A stretch of DNA of 64,000 nucleotides from Candidatus Amarobacillus elongatus (GCA_016703545.1 JADJBX010000005.1:124001-188000); one strand, 5' to 3'; shown: positions 20,343 through 29,701, counted from the stretch's first letter. Notes: a model not told the origin generated them from the sequence alone. Program-made: numbers and translations.

Positions 20343-20440
20343 ACGGGGTCAGTGTAGGGGAGGGTCCGGGGACGGGGTAAGGAGGGGGATTCGGCGGGGG
20401 AGGAGTGTGGCGGGAAAGCTCGCGAGCCGACAACTCCTGC

Positions 20441-21076
20441 ATGAGTTCATCCTTTCGCTCCTTCCTTACCGTTCGCGCCGGGGCATATGCCATGGTCGCC
20501 GCGGCCGCTCTGCTGGTGGCGTGCGGCGGCGGGGGCGATGACGCGCCGGCGACCGACTCAAGCTCGCCACCGGGAGCCAGCAACAGCAGCGGCGGCGGCG
20601 GGAACACCACGAACGTGTCCACGGGCGGCGGCGGCGCGGCCGCGACGGCCACGCGTGGCACGTCATCCACGTCGAGCGCCATGGACGCCTGCCAGCTCGT
20701 GACGAAGGCCGACGCCGAGCGGACGCTGGGCGAACCGGTGAACCCGGGCGAAGGGGAGCAGCGGCGGAATAACACCAGCACCTGCACCTACGTCTCCGCG
20801 GGAAACTACGGCGCGCATGTCGTATTCGTGTACGCGGGCAAGGGCCCGAACGAGCGGCCGGCGTACGACCTCGCGAAGCGGACGCTTTCCCGGCCGGAGC
20901 CGATCCAGGGGCTGGGGGACGAGGCGTTCGCGATCAACCTGGACGCGCCGGTGACGCAGATCCACTTCGTGAAGGGTGACTCTTATGTAACGGTTGCAGT
21001 GACGCACCTGACCGCCACGGACCGCGCGCAGCGGGCACGGGCGCTCGCGGGGGTGGCGCTGGCGAACCTGCGGTAG
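20441..21076 (+). CDS. Putative lipoprotein (DUF3558-like)
   Basis: A 211-residue exported lipoprotein. The signal peptide has a hydrophobic AYAMVAAAALLVA stretch ending at the lipobox cysteine (C28), followed by a Ser/Gly/Thr-rich spacer and a globular domain starting near MDACQLVTKADAERTLGEP. That start, and two further Cys-bearing strands, resemble the DUF3558 lipoproteins of actinobacteria, whose function is unknown. Start chosen at ATG 20441 to give a normal signal peptide; a GTG at 20405 is also in frame. Confidence 0.75.
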   Translation: MSSSFRSFLTVRAGAYAMVAAAALLVACGGGGDDAPATDSSSPPGASNSSGGGGNTTNVSTGGGGAAATATRGTSSTSSAMDACQLVTKADAERTLGEPVNPGEGEQRRNNTSTCTYVSAGNYGAHVVFVYAGKGPNERPAYDLAKRTLSRPEPIQGLGDEAFAINLDAPVTQIHFVKGDSYVTVAVTHLTATDRAQRARALAGVALANLR

Positions 21077-21275
21077 GGGTCAATCAGCCGCCGGGACGAC
21101 GGGCACTCCGGGCTTTCCGGGGGCCCGCCGGGCCGACGGATGGAGTGCGCTTCGGTCCCGCTTTTCTCGCAGAGGTCTCTCCGCCTTTGGTCTGGTCCGG
21201 GGGCACCGGGCCGGGCGATACGGTTCTTTCAACGCAGTGAGGACTGCAGCGAAAGAAACACGGCAGGAGAGAGCC

Positions 21276-22676
21276 ATGACCACGAAGACTTCCATCCCCA
21301 CCGACGCCCTGAAGCAGTTCCGCATGCGGGTCAAGGGCGACGTCGTCCTCCCGCAGAGCACGAACTACGACGAGACCCGCACCCTCCACAACCTGCTGCA
21401 CGACAAGCGCCCGGCCATCATCGTGCAGGCGTCGGACGCCTCGGATGTGGCGCGGTCGATCGAATTCGCCCGGGCGCAGGGCCTGGAGATCGCGGTGCGG
21501 AGCGGCGGCCACAGCTTCCCCGGCCACAGCATGAACAACGACGGGCTCGTCATCGACATCTCGCGGATGACGAACATCCAGATCGACCCGCAGCAGCGGA
21601 CGGCCTGGGCGCAGCCCGGCGCGCTCGCCGGTGACTTCGCGAACGCGGCCCAGGAGTACGGGCTGGCGGTGCCGTTCGGCGATGCCGAGTCCGTGGGACT
21701 GGGCGGCATCACGCTCGGCGGCGGCATCGGCTTCCTCGTACGCCAGCACGGCCTCGCCATCGACCACGTGAAGGCGGTCGAGGTGGTGACGGCCAACGGC
21801 CAGATCGTGACGGCGACCGCGACGGAGCACCCGGACCTGTTCTGGGCGCTGCGCGGCGGCGGCGGCAACTTCGGCGTCGTGACGGGCTTCCAGTACGACC
21901 TGGTGGAAGTCGGCACGATCCTCGGCGGCGCGCTCCTGCTGCCCGCGACGAAGGAAGTGCTCGAAGGGTACGTGCGCGTTTCGGAGCAGGCGCCGGAAGA
22001 GCTGACGACCATCTCGTTCGTGCTCAAGGCCCCGCCGATGCCGTTCTTGCCCGAGGAATCGGTGGGCGCGATGGTGCTCGCGATCTTCCCGTGCTACACG
22101 GGCAGCATCGAGGAGGGCCAGAAGGCGCTGGACCCGTTCCGCGCCCTGGCGACGCCGGTGGCGGACGTGACGATGCCGATGCCGTACGCCAGCATCTATG
22201 ACCTCACCCGGGAGGCGACGCAGCCGAAGCGTGAAGTGGTGCGCTCGGGGTTCTACCAGCAGTTCGATGGCGAGACGATGGAGCGGATCCTGGAGTTCGT
22301 CGCGGCCGCTCCCACGCCGTTCTGCGCGGCGCAGCTGCGGCCCCTCGGTGGGCAGATGGCGAAGGTGGACCGGGACGCGACGGCGTTCTCGCACCGCGAC
22401 GCGAACTACCTGATCACGGTCATCGCCGCCGGCGAGACGGCGCAGGAAGACGGTTCGGTCTCGGACTGGGCGCTGCGGTTCTGGGACACGATCAAGGACC
22501 GCCGCGACGGCGCGTACTCGAACTTCCTGGAGGACGAGGGCGAGGCCCGCATCCGCGAGTCGTACGCGGCGGAGACGTACGAGCGGCTGGCGGAGATCAA
22601 GCGCCGGTACGACCCCGAGAACGTGTTCGCGGGGAACCAGAACATCGCTCCGAAGGCGATGAGCGCCGCCGCCTGA
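21276..22676 (+). CDS. FAD-linked oxidase with BBE domain
   Basis: A 466-residue berberine-bridge-type flavoprotein. The PCMH FAD-binding domain shows RSGGHSFPGHS, whose histidine is the usual covalent 8-alpha flavin attachment, and GGITLGGGIGFLVRQHG; the C-terminal BBE segment ends RYDPENVFAGNQNI. The second attachment cysteine of bicovalent members is replaced (GDAESVG), so mono-covalent flavin is expected. Such enzymes oxidise sugars, alcohols or secondary metabolites with O2. AGGAGA precedes the ATG; a strong terminator follows. Confidence 0.92.
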   Translation: MTTKTSIPTDALKQFRMRVKGDVVLPQSTNYDETRTLHNLLHDKRPAIIVQASDASDVARSIEFARAQGLEIAVRSGGHSFPGHSMNNDGLVIDISRMTNIQIDPQQRTAWAQPGALAGDFANAAQEYGLAVPFGDAESVGLGGITLGGGIGFLVRQHGLAIDHVKAVEVVTANGQIVTATATEHPDLFWALRGGGGNFGVVTGFQYDLVEVGTILGGALLLPATKEVLEGYVRVSEQAPEELTTISFVLKAPPMPFLPEESVGAMVLAIFPCYTGSIEEGQKALDPFRALATPVADVTMPMPYASIYDLTREATQPKREVVRSGFYQQFDGETMERILEFVAAAPTPFCAAQLRPLGGQMAKVDRDATAFSHRDANYLITVIAAGETAQEDGSVSDWALRFWDTIKDRRDGAYSNFLEDEGEARIRESYAAETYERLAEIKRRYDPENVFAGNQNIAPKAMSAAA

Positions 22677-22696
22677 TTCCCCGGCGGTGCTGTTGC

Positions 22697-22730
22697 GGGG
22701 GAGGGTGCGCCATGCACCCTCCCCCTTTTT
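22697..22730 (+). terminator. Rho-independent terminator
   Basis: A perfect 12-bp stem (GGGGGAGGGTGC, 22697-22708, with 22714-22725), 5-base loop and TTTTT, directly after the FAD-linked oxidase gene. Confidence 0.92.
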
Positions 22731-22860
22731 CGCGTGCCGGGAAAGGCGGGTTTTCCACGCGTGCGAGGTGATGAACTTCCGCAACAATCGGCGCCCCGGA
22801 GAGGACTACGGTGAATCCACGCCCACCACGGACGCGGGTGGGGAGAGCCGGAGGAGAACC

Positions 22861-23643
22861 ATGGACAGGCAACGGTTGTTGCGGATCGCCGGGGTTGCGG
22901 GCATCGGGCCCGTGGCGCTGGCCGGGGTGGTCGGGAGCGGCCTTTTCATCGCACACGCGAACCAGGACAGCGGCGCGGCGGGCGGCAGCACGACGGCGCA
23001 GCAGACGATGCCCGCGCCGATGGACGAGTACATCAAGAAGCTGGCGGCGAACCTTGGCATCGACGAGCAGAAGCTGCGCGACGCCCTGAAGGCGACATCG
23101 CTGCAGGAGATCGACGCGGCGGTCGCGGCGGGCAAGCTCACGCAGGCCCAGGCGGACCGCATCAAGGAAGCGATCAACAGCGGCACGATCATGATGGGTG
23201 GCGGCTTCGGCGGGCCTCACGGCCACGGGGGAGGCATGGGCGACCGCGGGCCGGGCATGCGCGCGGAAGGCGGCGCGGAGATGGCGGCGTTCCTCGGCAT
23301 CACCGAAGAGCAGCTGGGAACGGAGATGACGGCGGGCAAGACGTTGGCGCAGGTGGCGGAAGCCCACGGCAAGACGCGCGACCAGCTGAAGGCGTTCCTC
23401 ATCGCCGAGAACGTGAAGCACATCGACGCGGCCGTGGCCGACGGCCGGCTGACCGCGGACCAGGCGGCGAAGGCCCGGGCGGCGTTCGCGGCGGCGGTCG
23501 ACACGATGATCGACGCCACCATGCCCGCGAAGGGCGGGCGCTTCCACATGGACGGCGGGCGGGGGATGACGCCAGGATCGATGGCCCCGGGCGCGGTCCC
23601 CGGTTCGATGGCGCCCGGCACCATGGGCCGCGGCCTCAACTAA
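22861..23643 (+). CDS. Exported protein with two helical (DUF2680-like) repeats
   Basis: A 260-residue protein with an N-terminal membrane or signal segment (about residues 8-32). Two similar helical units follow: NLGIDEQKLRDALKAT...IDAAVAAGKLTQAQADRI and FLGITEEQLGTEMTAGKTL...IDAAVADGRLTADQAAKA. Between them is a His/Gly/Met-rich loop, and the tail is Met/Pro/Gly-rich, perhaps metal-binding. The pattern resembles exported proteins found next to sensor systems in Gram-positive and Chloroflexota genomes. Strong GGAGGAGAACC before ATG. A two-component system follows. Confidence 0.72.
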   Translation: MDRQRLLRIAGVAGIGPVALAGVVGSGLFIAHANQDSGAAGGSTTAQQTMPAPMDEYIKKLAANLGIDEQKLRDALKATSLQEIDAAVAAGKLTQAQADRIKEAINSGTIMMGGGFGGPHGHGGGMGDRGPGMRAEGGAEMAAFLGITEEQLGTEMTAGKTLAQVAEAHGKTRDQLKAFLIAENVKHIDAAVADGRLTADQAAKARAAFAAAVDTMIDATMPAKGGRFHMDGGRGMTPGSMAPGAVPGSMAPGTMGRGLN

Positions 23644-23659
23644 GTCCCTTCTCACGGGC

Positions 23660-23697
23660 GGGCGGGGCGTCTTTCCCGGCGCCCCGCCCGTCTCTTT
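23660..23697 (+). terminator. Hairpin terminator
   Basis: A 10-bp stem (GGGCGGGGCG, 23660-23669, with 23680-23689) followed by GTCTCTTT, between the exported protein gene and the response regulator. Confidence 0.75.
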
Positions 23698-23709
23698 GCG
23701 ATACTCCCC

Positions 23710-24408
23710 ATGAACACCGTGGCCGAGCACACCATCCTGGTCGCCGACGATGACGAGCACATCCTGGAGCTCGTCTCGCTCTATTTGCGCCGCGCGGGGT
23801 ACCAGGTGGTGACGGCCCGCGACGGCGATGAGGCCCTCGCGCGCGAGAAAGACCATCGCCCGGACCTGCTGATCCTCGACGTGATGATGCCCGGACCCGA
23901 CGGGCTGCAGGTCGCGCGGGCGCTGCGCCAGAAGGGCGACGTGCCGATCGTGCTGCTGACCGCGCGGGGCTCGGACGTGGACAAGATCGCCGGGTTGCGG
24001 CTCGGCGCGGACGACTACGTAACGAAGCCGTTCAACCCCGATGAGCTGGTCGCGCGTGTGGAGGCGGTCCTGCGCCGTGCCGGGCCGCGCGAACGGACGC
24101 CGGGAGCGCGCACGGTCACCGCGGGCGACATCGTGATCGACCTTGACGCGCGAACCGCCTTCGCCGGGGGCCACCCCCTGACGCTGACGCCCAAGGAGTT
24201 CGACCTGCTGGCGACGTTGTGCGGGTTCCCGGGCGTGGTTCTCGGGCGCGAGCAGCTTTTGGACCTGGTGTGGGGGACGTCGTTCTATGCGGTGCGGACC
24301 GTGGACGTCCATATCGCGCGGCTGCGCGAGAAGCTGGGCGCGAGCACGGTGCACATCGACACGGTGTGGGGCACGGGCTACCGCCTGGCCGCGCCGGCGA
24401 CGCCGTGA
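23710..24408 (+). CDS. OmpR-family response regulator
   Basis: A 232-residue two-component regulator. The receiver has the acidic pair DDD at 13-15, phospho-acceptor D57 in LILDVMMPG, and the conserved lysine K106 in VTKPF. The C-terminal winged helix shows LTPKEFDLLATL and the DNA-contact helix VRTVDVHIARLREKL. Its stop overlaps the kinase start (GTGA), so the pair is co-translated. No strong ribosome site; GATACT lies four bases before the ATG. Confidence 0.95.
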   Translation: MNTVAEHTILVADDDEHILELVSLYLRRAGYQVVTARDGDEALAREKDHRPDLLILDVMMPGPDGLQVARALRQKGDVPIVLLTARGSDVDKIAGLRLGADDYVTKPFNPDELVARVEAVLRRAGPRERTPGARTVTAGDIVIDLDARTAFAGGHPLTLTPKEFDLLATLCGFPGVVLGREQLLDLVWGTSFYAVRTVDVHIARLREKLGASTVHIDTVWGTGYRLAAPATP

Positions 24409-25961
24409 GCCGCATCTTCCCATCGCTGCAATCGAAGCTGATCGCCGCGTTCGTGGCGGTGACGGTGGTGTCGCTGGCGGTGTCGGCGGCGGTGTTCGTG
24501 CGCCTCAGCCAGAGCGACCAGCGCCAGCGCGCGATCGACCATGTGGCCTCGGAATCAGGCGTGATCTACGCGGGCTTCCTCGTACGGCAGTTCGAAGGCG
24601 GCGGGATCACGGTGCTAACGGCGTATGCGCGCGACATCGGCCACGAGCACGACGTGCGCATCCTCATCACCGACCGATCGCGCGTGGTGGTTTCGGACAC
24701 AGGCAAGGAGCTCGAGGGGAAGCAGCTGACGGTGATCGCGGACAACAGCGCGACGACGCTGTGCGGGCGGTTCACGCGGCTGCAGGTGGCGGGGTCCGCG
24801 GCCGAGGATCTGCTGCTGCTCGGCCCTTCACGGGAGGTCTTCGGCATGGAGCGTCCGCCGTTCGGGATGCGGCCGGACGACCCCCAGGTGACCATCGAAA
24901 ACGTGGCGACGGCAGGCGGCGACGGGGAGGTCGCGACGCCGTCACCGACTGCGGCCGGCCGGGCGGGGCGCGACGGCCCCCGGGTGATGCGCGAGCAGCC
25001 GCTGGCGTATCAGCTCGTGCTGGCGGTGCCGGCAAGCGACCTGACGCATGCGTGGCTCGCGCTCGTGCCGGGACTGGGGCTGGCGGCGAGCCTCGCGCTG
25101 CCGGCGGCGGTGCTCCTCGCGGTACTGCTGGCGCGATCAATCACGCGGCCACTGCGGGACCTGACGCGCGCGACGGGGCTGGTCGCGGAGGGCCGCTTCG
25201 ATGTCGCGGTGCCGGCGGCGCGGGGGGACGAGGTGGGGGAGCTGGCGTCGTCGTTCTCGACGATGACGCGGCGCGTGGGGGAATCGCAGGCGGAACAGCG
25301 GCGGCTGATCGCGGACGTTTCGCACAACCTGAAGACGCCGCTGACCTCCATCCTCGGCTTCAGCAGCGCGCTGGCGAGCGGGCACGCGGCCACGCCGGAG
25401 GAAGCGGCGCGGATGGGCAGCGTCATCCACGACGAGGCGGGGCGGCTGGCCGCGCGGCTCGGAGACCTGCTGTTCCTCTCGGAGCTGGAATCCGGCCAGG
25501 CCGTGCTCGACGAGGGCGACGTGGCACTGAGCGCGCTGGTGGAGAGCGTGTTCCGGCGCGTCGCCGGTGCGCCGGGGGACGAAGGGCCGCGCTGGGAGAC
25601 ATCGATCGCGCCGGGCGTGATCGTGCCGGGCGATGCCGCGCGGCTGGAGCGCGCCGTGGAGAATCTGCTTTCGAACGCGCGAAAGTTCGGGCCTGCGGGT
25701 TCCGTGGCGCGGGTAACCCTGCGGGCGGAGGGAGGACGGGCGCGGCTGGAAGTGACGAACGCGGCGCCGGAGCTCGAGGAAGAGCAGCTCCCGCGGCTGT
25801 TCGACCGGTTCTACCGGGCGCGGCCAAACGCGCGCAACGGGACGGGGCTGGGGCTGCCGATCGCGCGGGACATCGCGCGCAAGCACGATGGCGCCCTCGA
25901 TGCGGCGCTGGCGGACGGGCAGGTGACGTTCACGCTGACGTTGCCGCTCTCGGAGGAGTAA
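24405..25961 (+). CDS. Sensor histidine kinase
   Basis: A 518-residue membrane kinase, partner of the response regulator. An N-terminal helix (about 12-33), an extracytoplasmic sensor of ~200 residues, a second helix near 222-245, a HAMP domain (RSITRPLRDLTRATG), the phospho-accepting H306 in DVSHNLKTPLTS, and a GHKL ATPase with N box (ENLLSNARKF) and GTGLGLPIARDIARKH. GTG start at 24405 overlaps the previous stop by four bases. Signal unknown; the exported helical-repeat protein upstream may belong to the same response. Confidence 0.93.
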   Translation: MSRIFPSLQSKLIAAFVAVTVVSLAVSAAVFVRLSQSDQRQRAIDHVASESGVIYAGFLVRQFEGGGITVLTAYARDIGHEHDVRILITDRSRVVVSDTGKELEGKQLTVIADNSATTLCGRFTRLQVAGSAAEDLLLLGPSREVFGMERPPFGMRPDDPQVTIENVATAGGDGEVATPSPTAAGRAGRDGPRVMREQPLAYQLVLAVPASDLTHAWLALVPGLGLAASLALPAAVLLAVLLARSITRPLRDLTRATGLVAEGRFDVAVPAARGDEVGELASSFSTMTRRVGESQAEQRRLIADVSHNLKTPLTSILGFSSALASGHAATPEEAARMGSVIHDEAGRLAARLGDLLFLSELESGQAVLDEGDVALSALVESVFRRVAGAPGDEGPRWETSIAPGVIVPGDAARLERAVENLLSNARKFGPAGSVARVTLRAEGGRARLEVTNAAPELEEEQLPRLFDRFYRARPNARNGTGLGLPIARDIARKHDGALDAALADGQVTFTLTLPLSEE

Positions 25962-25988
25962 GGCCGCAGCAGCATGGGTTTGGAAACG

Positions 25989-26033
25989 CAGAGAGGGGGA
26001 CCAACGCGCGCTGGTCCCCCTCTCTGGGTTTTT
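25989..26033. terminator. Strong terminator between convergent genes
   Basis: A 15-bp stem (CAGAGAGGGGGACCA, 25989-26003, with 26012-26026) and TTTTT on the + strand, between the histidine kinase and dnaK stops. Confidence 0.88.
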
Positions 26034-26047
26034 GGCCCACGGGTGGA

Positions 26048-27949
26048 TTAGACCTCGCGGAATTCGCCTTCGACGGTGCCGGAATCGGCCGGACCCTGCG
26101 AGGGGTCGAAGTTGCCGCCGGCGCCGGCGCCGTCGGCCTGGCCGGCCTGCGCGCCGTAGACGGCTTCGCCGATACGCTGCATGGCGCGGCTCAGCTCGTC
26201 GAGGGCGGACTGCATACGCTCGCTGTCCTCGGCCTGGATGGCGGCGCGGACGTCGGCGATCTTCGCCTCGACCTCGGTCTTGATGGTGGCGTCGATCTTG
26301 TCCGCGTTGTCGCGCAGGGTCTTCTCGGCCTGGTAGGCGGTGGTATCGGCCGTGTTCTTCAACTCGATCGATTCGCGCTTGCGGCGGTCTTCGTCGGCGT
26401 GGAGTTCGGCTTCGCGCTGCATGCGCTCGATTTCGTCCTTGGAGAGGCCGCTGGACGCCTGGATGGTGATCTTCTGCTCGCGTCCGCTGCCCTTGTCCTT
26501 CGCGGAGACGTTCACGATGCCGTTGGCGTCGATATCGAAGGTGACTTCGATCTGCGGCACGCCGCGGGGGGCCGGGAGGATGCCATCGAGGATGAACCGC
26601 CCGAGCGACTTGTTGTCCGTGGCCATCGGCCGTTCGCCCTGCAGGACGGAGATCTCGACGCTCGGCTGGTTATCCGCGGCGGTCGAGAACGTCTGGCTCT
26701 TGGACGTCGGGATGGTCGTGTTGCGGTTGATGATCGGGGTCATGACGCCGCCGAGGGTCTCGATGCCGAGGGTCAGCGGGGTGACGTCAAGCAGGAGGAC
26801 GTCCTTGACTTCGCCCTTGAGGACGCCGGCCTGGATGGCGGCGCCGATGGCGACGACTTCGTCCGGGTTCACGCCCTTGTGAGGCTCCTTGCCGAAGAAG
26901 TCGGCGACGAGCTTCTGCACGGAGGGCATACGCGTCTGGCCGCCGACGAGAACGATCTCGTCGACATCACCGGGCTTCTTGCCGGCGTCTTCGAGGGCCT
27001 TGCGGACGGGGCCGAGGGTGCCCTGGAGAAGGTCGCCGACGAGCTGTTCGAGCTTGGCACGCGTGAGGGTGACGTTCAGGTGCTTTGGCCCGCTCGCATC
27101 GGCGGTGATGAACGGCAGGTTGATGTCGGTCGACTGTGCGCTGGAGAGCTCGATCTTCGCCTTTTCGCCTTCGGCCTTGAGCCGCTGGAGGGCCTGGCGA
27201 TCCTGGCGGAGGTCGATGCCTTCGGCCTTCTTGAACTCGTCGATGAGCCAGTCGATGACGCGCTGGTCGAAGTCGTCGCCGCCGAGGTGGGTATCGCCGT
27301 TCGTGCTGAGGACCTGAAAGGTTCCTTCGCCGAGTTCGAGGATGGAGATATCGAAGGTGCCGCCGCCGAGGTCGTAGACGGCGATGACTTCGTCTTCCTT
27401 CTTGTCGAGGCCATAGGCGAGGGAGGCCGCGGTGGGTTCGTTGATGATGCGCAGGACTTCGAGGCCGGCGATCTTGCCGGCGTCCTTGGTGGCCTGGCGC
27501 TGGGCATCGTTGAAGTACGCGGGGACGGTGATGACCGCCTCGGTCACCGGCTCGCCCAGGTACGCCTCGGCGTCGGCCTTCAGCTTCTGCAGGATCATCG
27601 CAGAGACTTCGGGCGGGCTGTACTGCTTATCGCCCAGCTTCACCTTGGCATCGCCGTTGGGGGCGGAAGCGACGCTGTACGGGACGAGCTTGAGGTCGCG
27701 CTGGACCTCGGGGTCGTCGAGCTTGCGGCCCATGAAGCGCTTGATGCTGAAGACGGTGTTGTCGGGGTTGGTCACGCCCTGGCGGCGGGCCACCTGGCCC
27801 ACCAGCCGCTCGCCGGTCTTCGTGATTGCGACGACGCTGGGCGTGGTGCGGGCGCCTTCGGCGTTAGGGATGACGACGGGCTCGCCGCCTTCCATGACGG
27901 CCATGCAGCTGTTGGTGGTGCCCAGGTCAATTCCGATGACTTTCGCCAT
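26048..27949 (-). CDS. dnaK: Molecular chaperone DnaK (Hsp70)
   Basis: A complete 633-residue Hsp70. The ATPase domain begins MAKVIGIDLGTTNSCMAV, has DLGGGTFDISIL and NEPTAASLAYG, and lies before the linker VLLLDVTPLTLG and the substrate-binding domain; the flexible C-terminus is Gly-rich and ends EGEFREV. It refolds proteins with GrpE and a J-protein. Strong ribosome site GGAGGAG before ATG 27949. Third gene of the hrcA-grpE-dnaK unit; dnaJ does not follow. Confidence 0.98.
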   Translation of the reverse strand: MAKVIGIDLGTTNSCMAVMEGGEPVVIPNAEGARTTPSVVAITKTGERLVGQVARRQGVTNPDNTVFSIKRFMGRKLDDPEVQRDLKLVPYSVASAPNGDAKVKLGDKQYSPPEVSAMILQKLKADAEAYLGEPVTEAVITVPAYFNDAQRQATKDAGKIAGLEVLRIINEPTAASLAYGLDKKEDEVIAVYDLGGGTFDISILELGEGTFQVLSTNGDTHLGGDDFDQRVIDWLIDEFKKAEGIDLRQDRQALQRLKAEGEKAKIELSSAQSTDINLPFITADASGPKHLNVTLTRAKLEQLVGDLLQGTLGPVRKALEDAGKKPGDVDEIVLVGGQTRMPSVQKLVADFFGKEPHKGVNPDEVVAIGAAIQAGVLKGEVKDVLLLDVTPLTLGIETLGGVMTPIINRNTTIPTSKSQTFSTAADNQPSVEISVLQGERPMATDNKSLGRFILDGILPAPRGVPQIEVTFDIDANGIVNVSAKDKGSGREQKITIQASSGLSKDEIERMQREAELHADEDRRKRESIELKNTADTTAYQAEKTLRDNADKIDATIKTEVEAKIADVRAAIQAEDSERMQSALDELSRAMQRIGEAVYGAQAGQADGAGAGGNFDPSQGPADSGTVEGEFREV

Positions 27950-27965
27950 TATTATCTCCTCCGGA

Positions 27966-28000
27966 GAGCTGTTGGCTGCTAGCTGCTGGCTGCTAGCAGG
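27966..28000. repeat. Imperfect GCTGCTAGC tandem repeat in grpE-dnaK spacer
   Basis: The 113-bp spacer between grpE and dnaK holds overlapping copies of GGCTGCTAGC and AGCTGCTGGC, several of which are self-complementary (CTGCTAGCAG). It could form alternative small hairpins just before the dnaK ribosome site. Confidence 0.5.
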
Positions 28001-28062
28001 GGGGTGAATGCTGTGTGCCGGGTCCAGCGCTCCGCCCTCGCCGAGCGGCGGCGCGGTTGCCG

Positions 28063-28575
28063 CTAGCCCTCGCCGACGATGACCATCGCGGGGCGGATGA
28101 CTTTTTCGCCCAGCCGGTACCCCTTCTGGACGACGTGGAGGACCTTGCCCTCATCGCCGGGCTGGCGGGCGACGGCTTCGTGGAAGGCGGGGTCGAAGGA
28201 TTCGCCCGCCGCGGCCACTTCGTTCACGCCCATGGCTTCGAGCATGTGCCAGAACTTGCGCTGGATAGCGACGACGCCCTGCACCCAGTTCAGGCCGGCG
28301 AGGTTGGCATCGACGGAGCCGACGGCGCGCTCAAGGTCGTCGTAGACGGGCAGCAGGTTGATGACGAGGGAGGCGCTGGCAAACCGAGCGGTTTCGCCGC
28401 GTTCCTGCTCGATGCGCCGCTTGTAGTTGGCGAAATCGGCGGCGGTGCGCTGCCAGTTCTTGTAGTAGCTGTCGGCCTTCGCGAGGGCATCGGCGAGTTC
28501 GGGGGTCCCGGCCGCCTCGGCGGCATCGCCTGCGATAGCGTTCGAATCGTTCGCGCTCAGGGGTTCATCGGCCAT
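28063..28575 (-). CDS. grpE: Nucleotide exchange factor GrpE
   Basis: A 170-residue dimeric nucleotide exchange factor for DnaK. It has an acidic Ala-rich N-terminus, the long coiled-coil start KNWQRTAADFANYKRRIEQE, and the beta-domain with GESFDPAFHEAVA and the closing KGYRLGEKVIRPAMVIV. ATG 28575 is preceded by GGAGG. It lies 52 bp after hrcA and 113 bp before dnaK. Confidence 0.96.
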   Translation of the reverse strand: MADEPLSANDSNAIAGDAAEAAGTPELADALAKADSYYKNWQRTAADFANYKRRIEQERGETARFASASLVINLLPVYDDLERAVGSVDANLAGLNWVQGVVAIQRKFWHMLEAMGVNEVAAAGESFDPAFHEAVARQPGDEGKVLHVVQKGYRLGEKVIRPAMVIVGEG

Positions 28576-28627
28576 AACGCCTCCATTCTGGCCGCCCGGC
28601 AGGGACGGCCGCGCTGTTGTGGTGTTC

Positions 28628-29653
28628 CTATTCGTAGAACTTCCGCATGAGTTCGGTGAGGACATCGCCGACGTAACGGACGTGGGCGACGGCGTCGTTG
28701 TAGGGCATGCGCGTGGGCCCGAGGACGCCGACCACGCCGCCGGCGCCGCCGGGCTGGCCGTAACGGGCGAGGACGAAGCTCATGTCCTGGTAGGGGCCAT
28801 CGCGGTTCTCATCGCCGATGACGATGGCGACGCCGGCATCGTCGATCGCGGCGGAGGGAATGGCGCCGCGGAGGCGGCTTTCGTCGACGGCCTCGAGGGT
28901 ATCGAGGATGCGGTCGCTGCCATCGAACTCCGGCTGGCGGAGCAGCTCGCGCACGCCTTCGACGACGGGCTCCTCGACGGCCTCGCGGGATTCGCGCAGG
29001 AGGAGCTCGACGACGGCGGCGACGACGATGGACTCGACCTGGCTGAGCGGCTCGGTGGCATCGCGGATGGGGATCTCGGAGGCGTGGCGGCCGCCGAATT
29101 CGCCGTTGAGGCGCCCGGCGAGCCGGGTGAGCTGCTCCTGGTTGACGTGCAGCGGGAATTCCAGCTGCTGCTGATGCACGGCGGTATCGCTGGTGACGAC
29201 GACAAGGAGGGCGCGGTTTTCGGAGAGCTCGACGAGCTGGAGCTGCTTGAAGCGCGCCTCGGTGATGCGCGGCTGGGTGACGAGCGAGACGGTATGGAGC
29301 GAGTTGGCGAGGACGCTGGCTGCGAGCCCAACCCATTCCTCGAGGGAGCGGGCGGACTGGTGGAACTGGTGGAGGATGGAGATCTGCTCCTGCCGGGAGA
29401 GATCACGTTCCTGCATCAGAGAGGAGACGTAGTAGCGATAGCCGGGGTGCGAGGGGATGCGGCCGGCGGAGGTATGGGGGTGGGTAATGAAGCCCTGGTC
29501 CTCGAGGGCGGCCATTTCGTTGCGCACGGTGGCGCTGGAGAGGCCGAGGGCGTGGCGCTCGACGAGGGCCTGCGAGCCGATAGGGGTCGCGGAGTCGATG
29601 TAGTCATCGACGATGAAGGCGAGGATGCGCGCACGGCGCTCTGACAATCCCAT
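28628..29653 (-). CDS. hrcA: Heat-inducible transcription repressor HrcA
   Basis: A 341-residue repressor of class I heat-shock genes. The N-terminal winged helix includes PIGSQALVERHALGLSSATVRNEM (split here: SATVRNEMAALEDQGFI and HTSAGRIPSHPGYRYYV), followed by GAF-like and dimerisation domains. HrcA binds CIRCE elements and needs GroEL for activity. A near-perfect CIRCE lies 22 bp upstream, so it represses its own operon. ATG 29653 or TTG 29659 may start translation; a weak AGGG precedes. Confidence 0.95.
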   Translation of the reverse strand: MGLSERRARILAFIVDDYIDSATPIGSQALVERHALGLSSATVRNEMAALEDQGFITHPHTSAGRIPSHPGYRYYVSSLMQERDLSRQEQISILHQFHQSARSLEEWVGLAASVLANSLHTVSLVTQPRITEARFKQLQLVELSENRALLVVVTSDTAVHQQQLEFPLHVNQEQLTRLAGRLNGEFGGRHASEIPIRDATEPLSQVESIVVAAVVELLLRESREAVEEPVVEGVRELLRQPEFDGSDRILDTLEAVDESRLRGAIPSAAIDDAGVAIVIGDENRDGPYQDMSFVLARYGQPGGAGGVVGVLGPTRMPYNDAVAHVRYVGDVLTELMRKFYE

Positions 29654-29674
29654 TATCAACCCTACCGACCCATC

Positions 29675-29701
29675 TTAGCACTCTCAGCATGGGATTGCTA
29701 A
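29675..29701 (-). promoter_or_regulatory. CIRCE element (HrcA operator)
   Basis: TTAGCACTC (29675-29683), a 9-base spacer, and GATTGCTAA (29693-29701). It matches the consensus TTAGCACTC-N9-GAGTGCTAA at 17 of 18 positions (GAT instead of GAG in the right arm) and precedes hrcA-grpE-dnaK. Confidence 0.95.

Noticed and set aside
24287..27982. 1,231-residue + strand open frame across the histidine kinase and dnaK
   Set aside because: It is out of frame with the kinase and antisense to dnaK, both of which have full family motifs.
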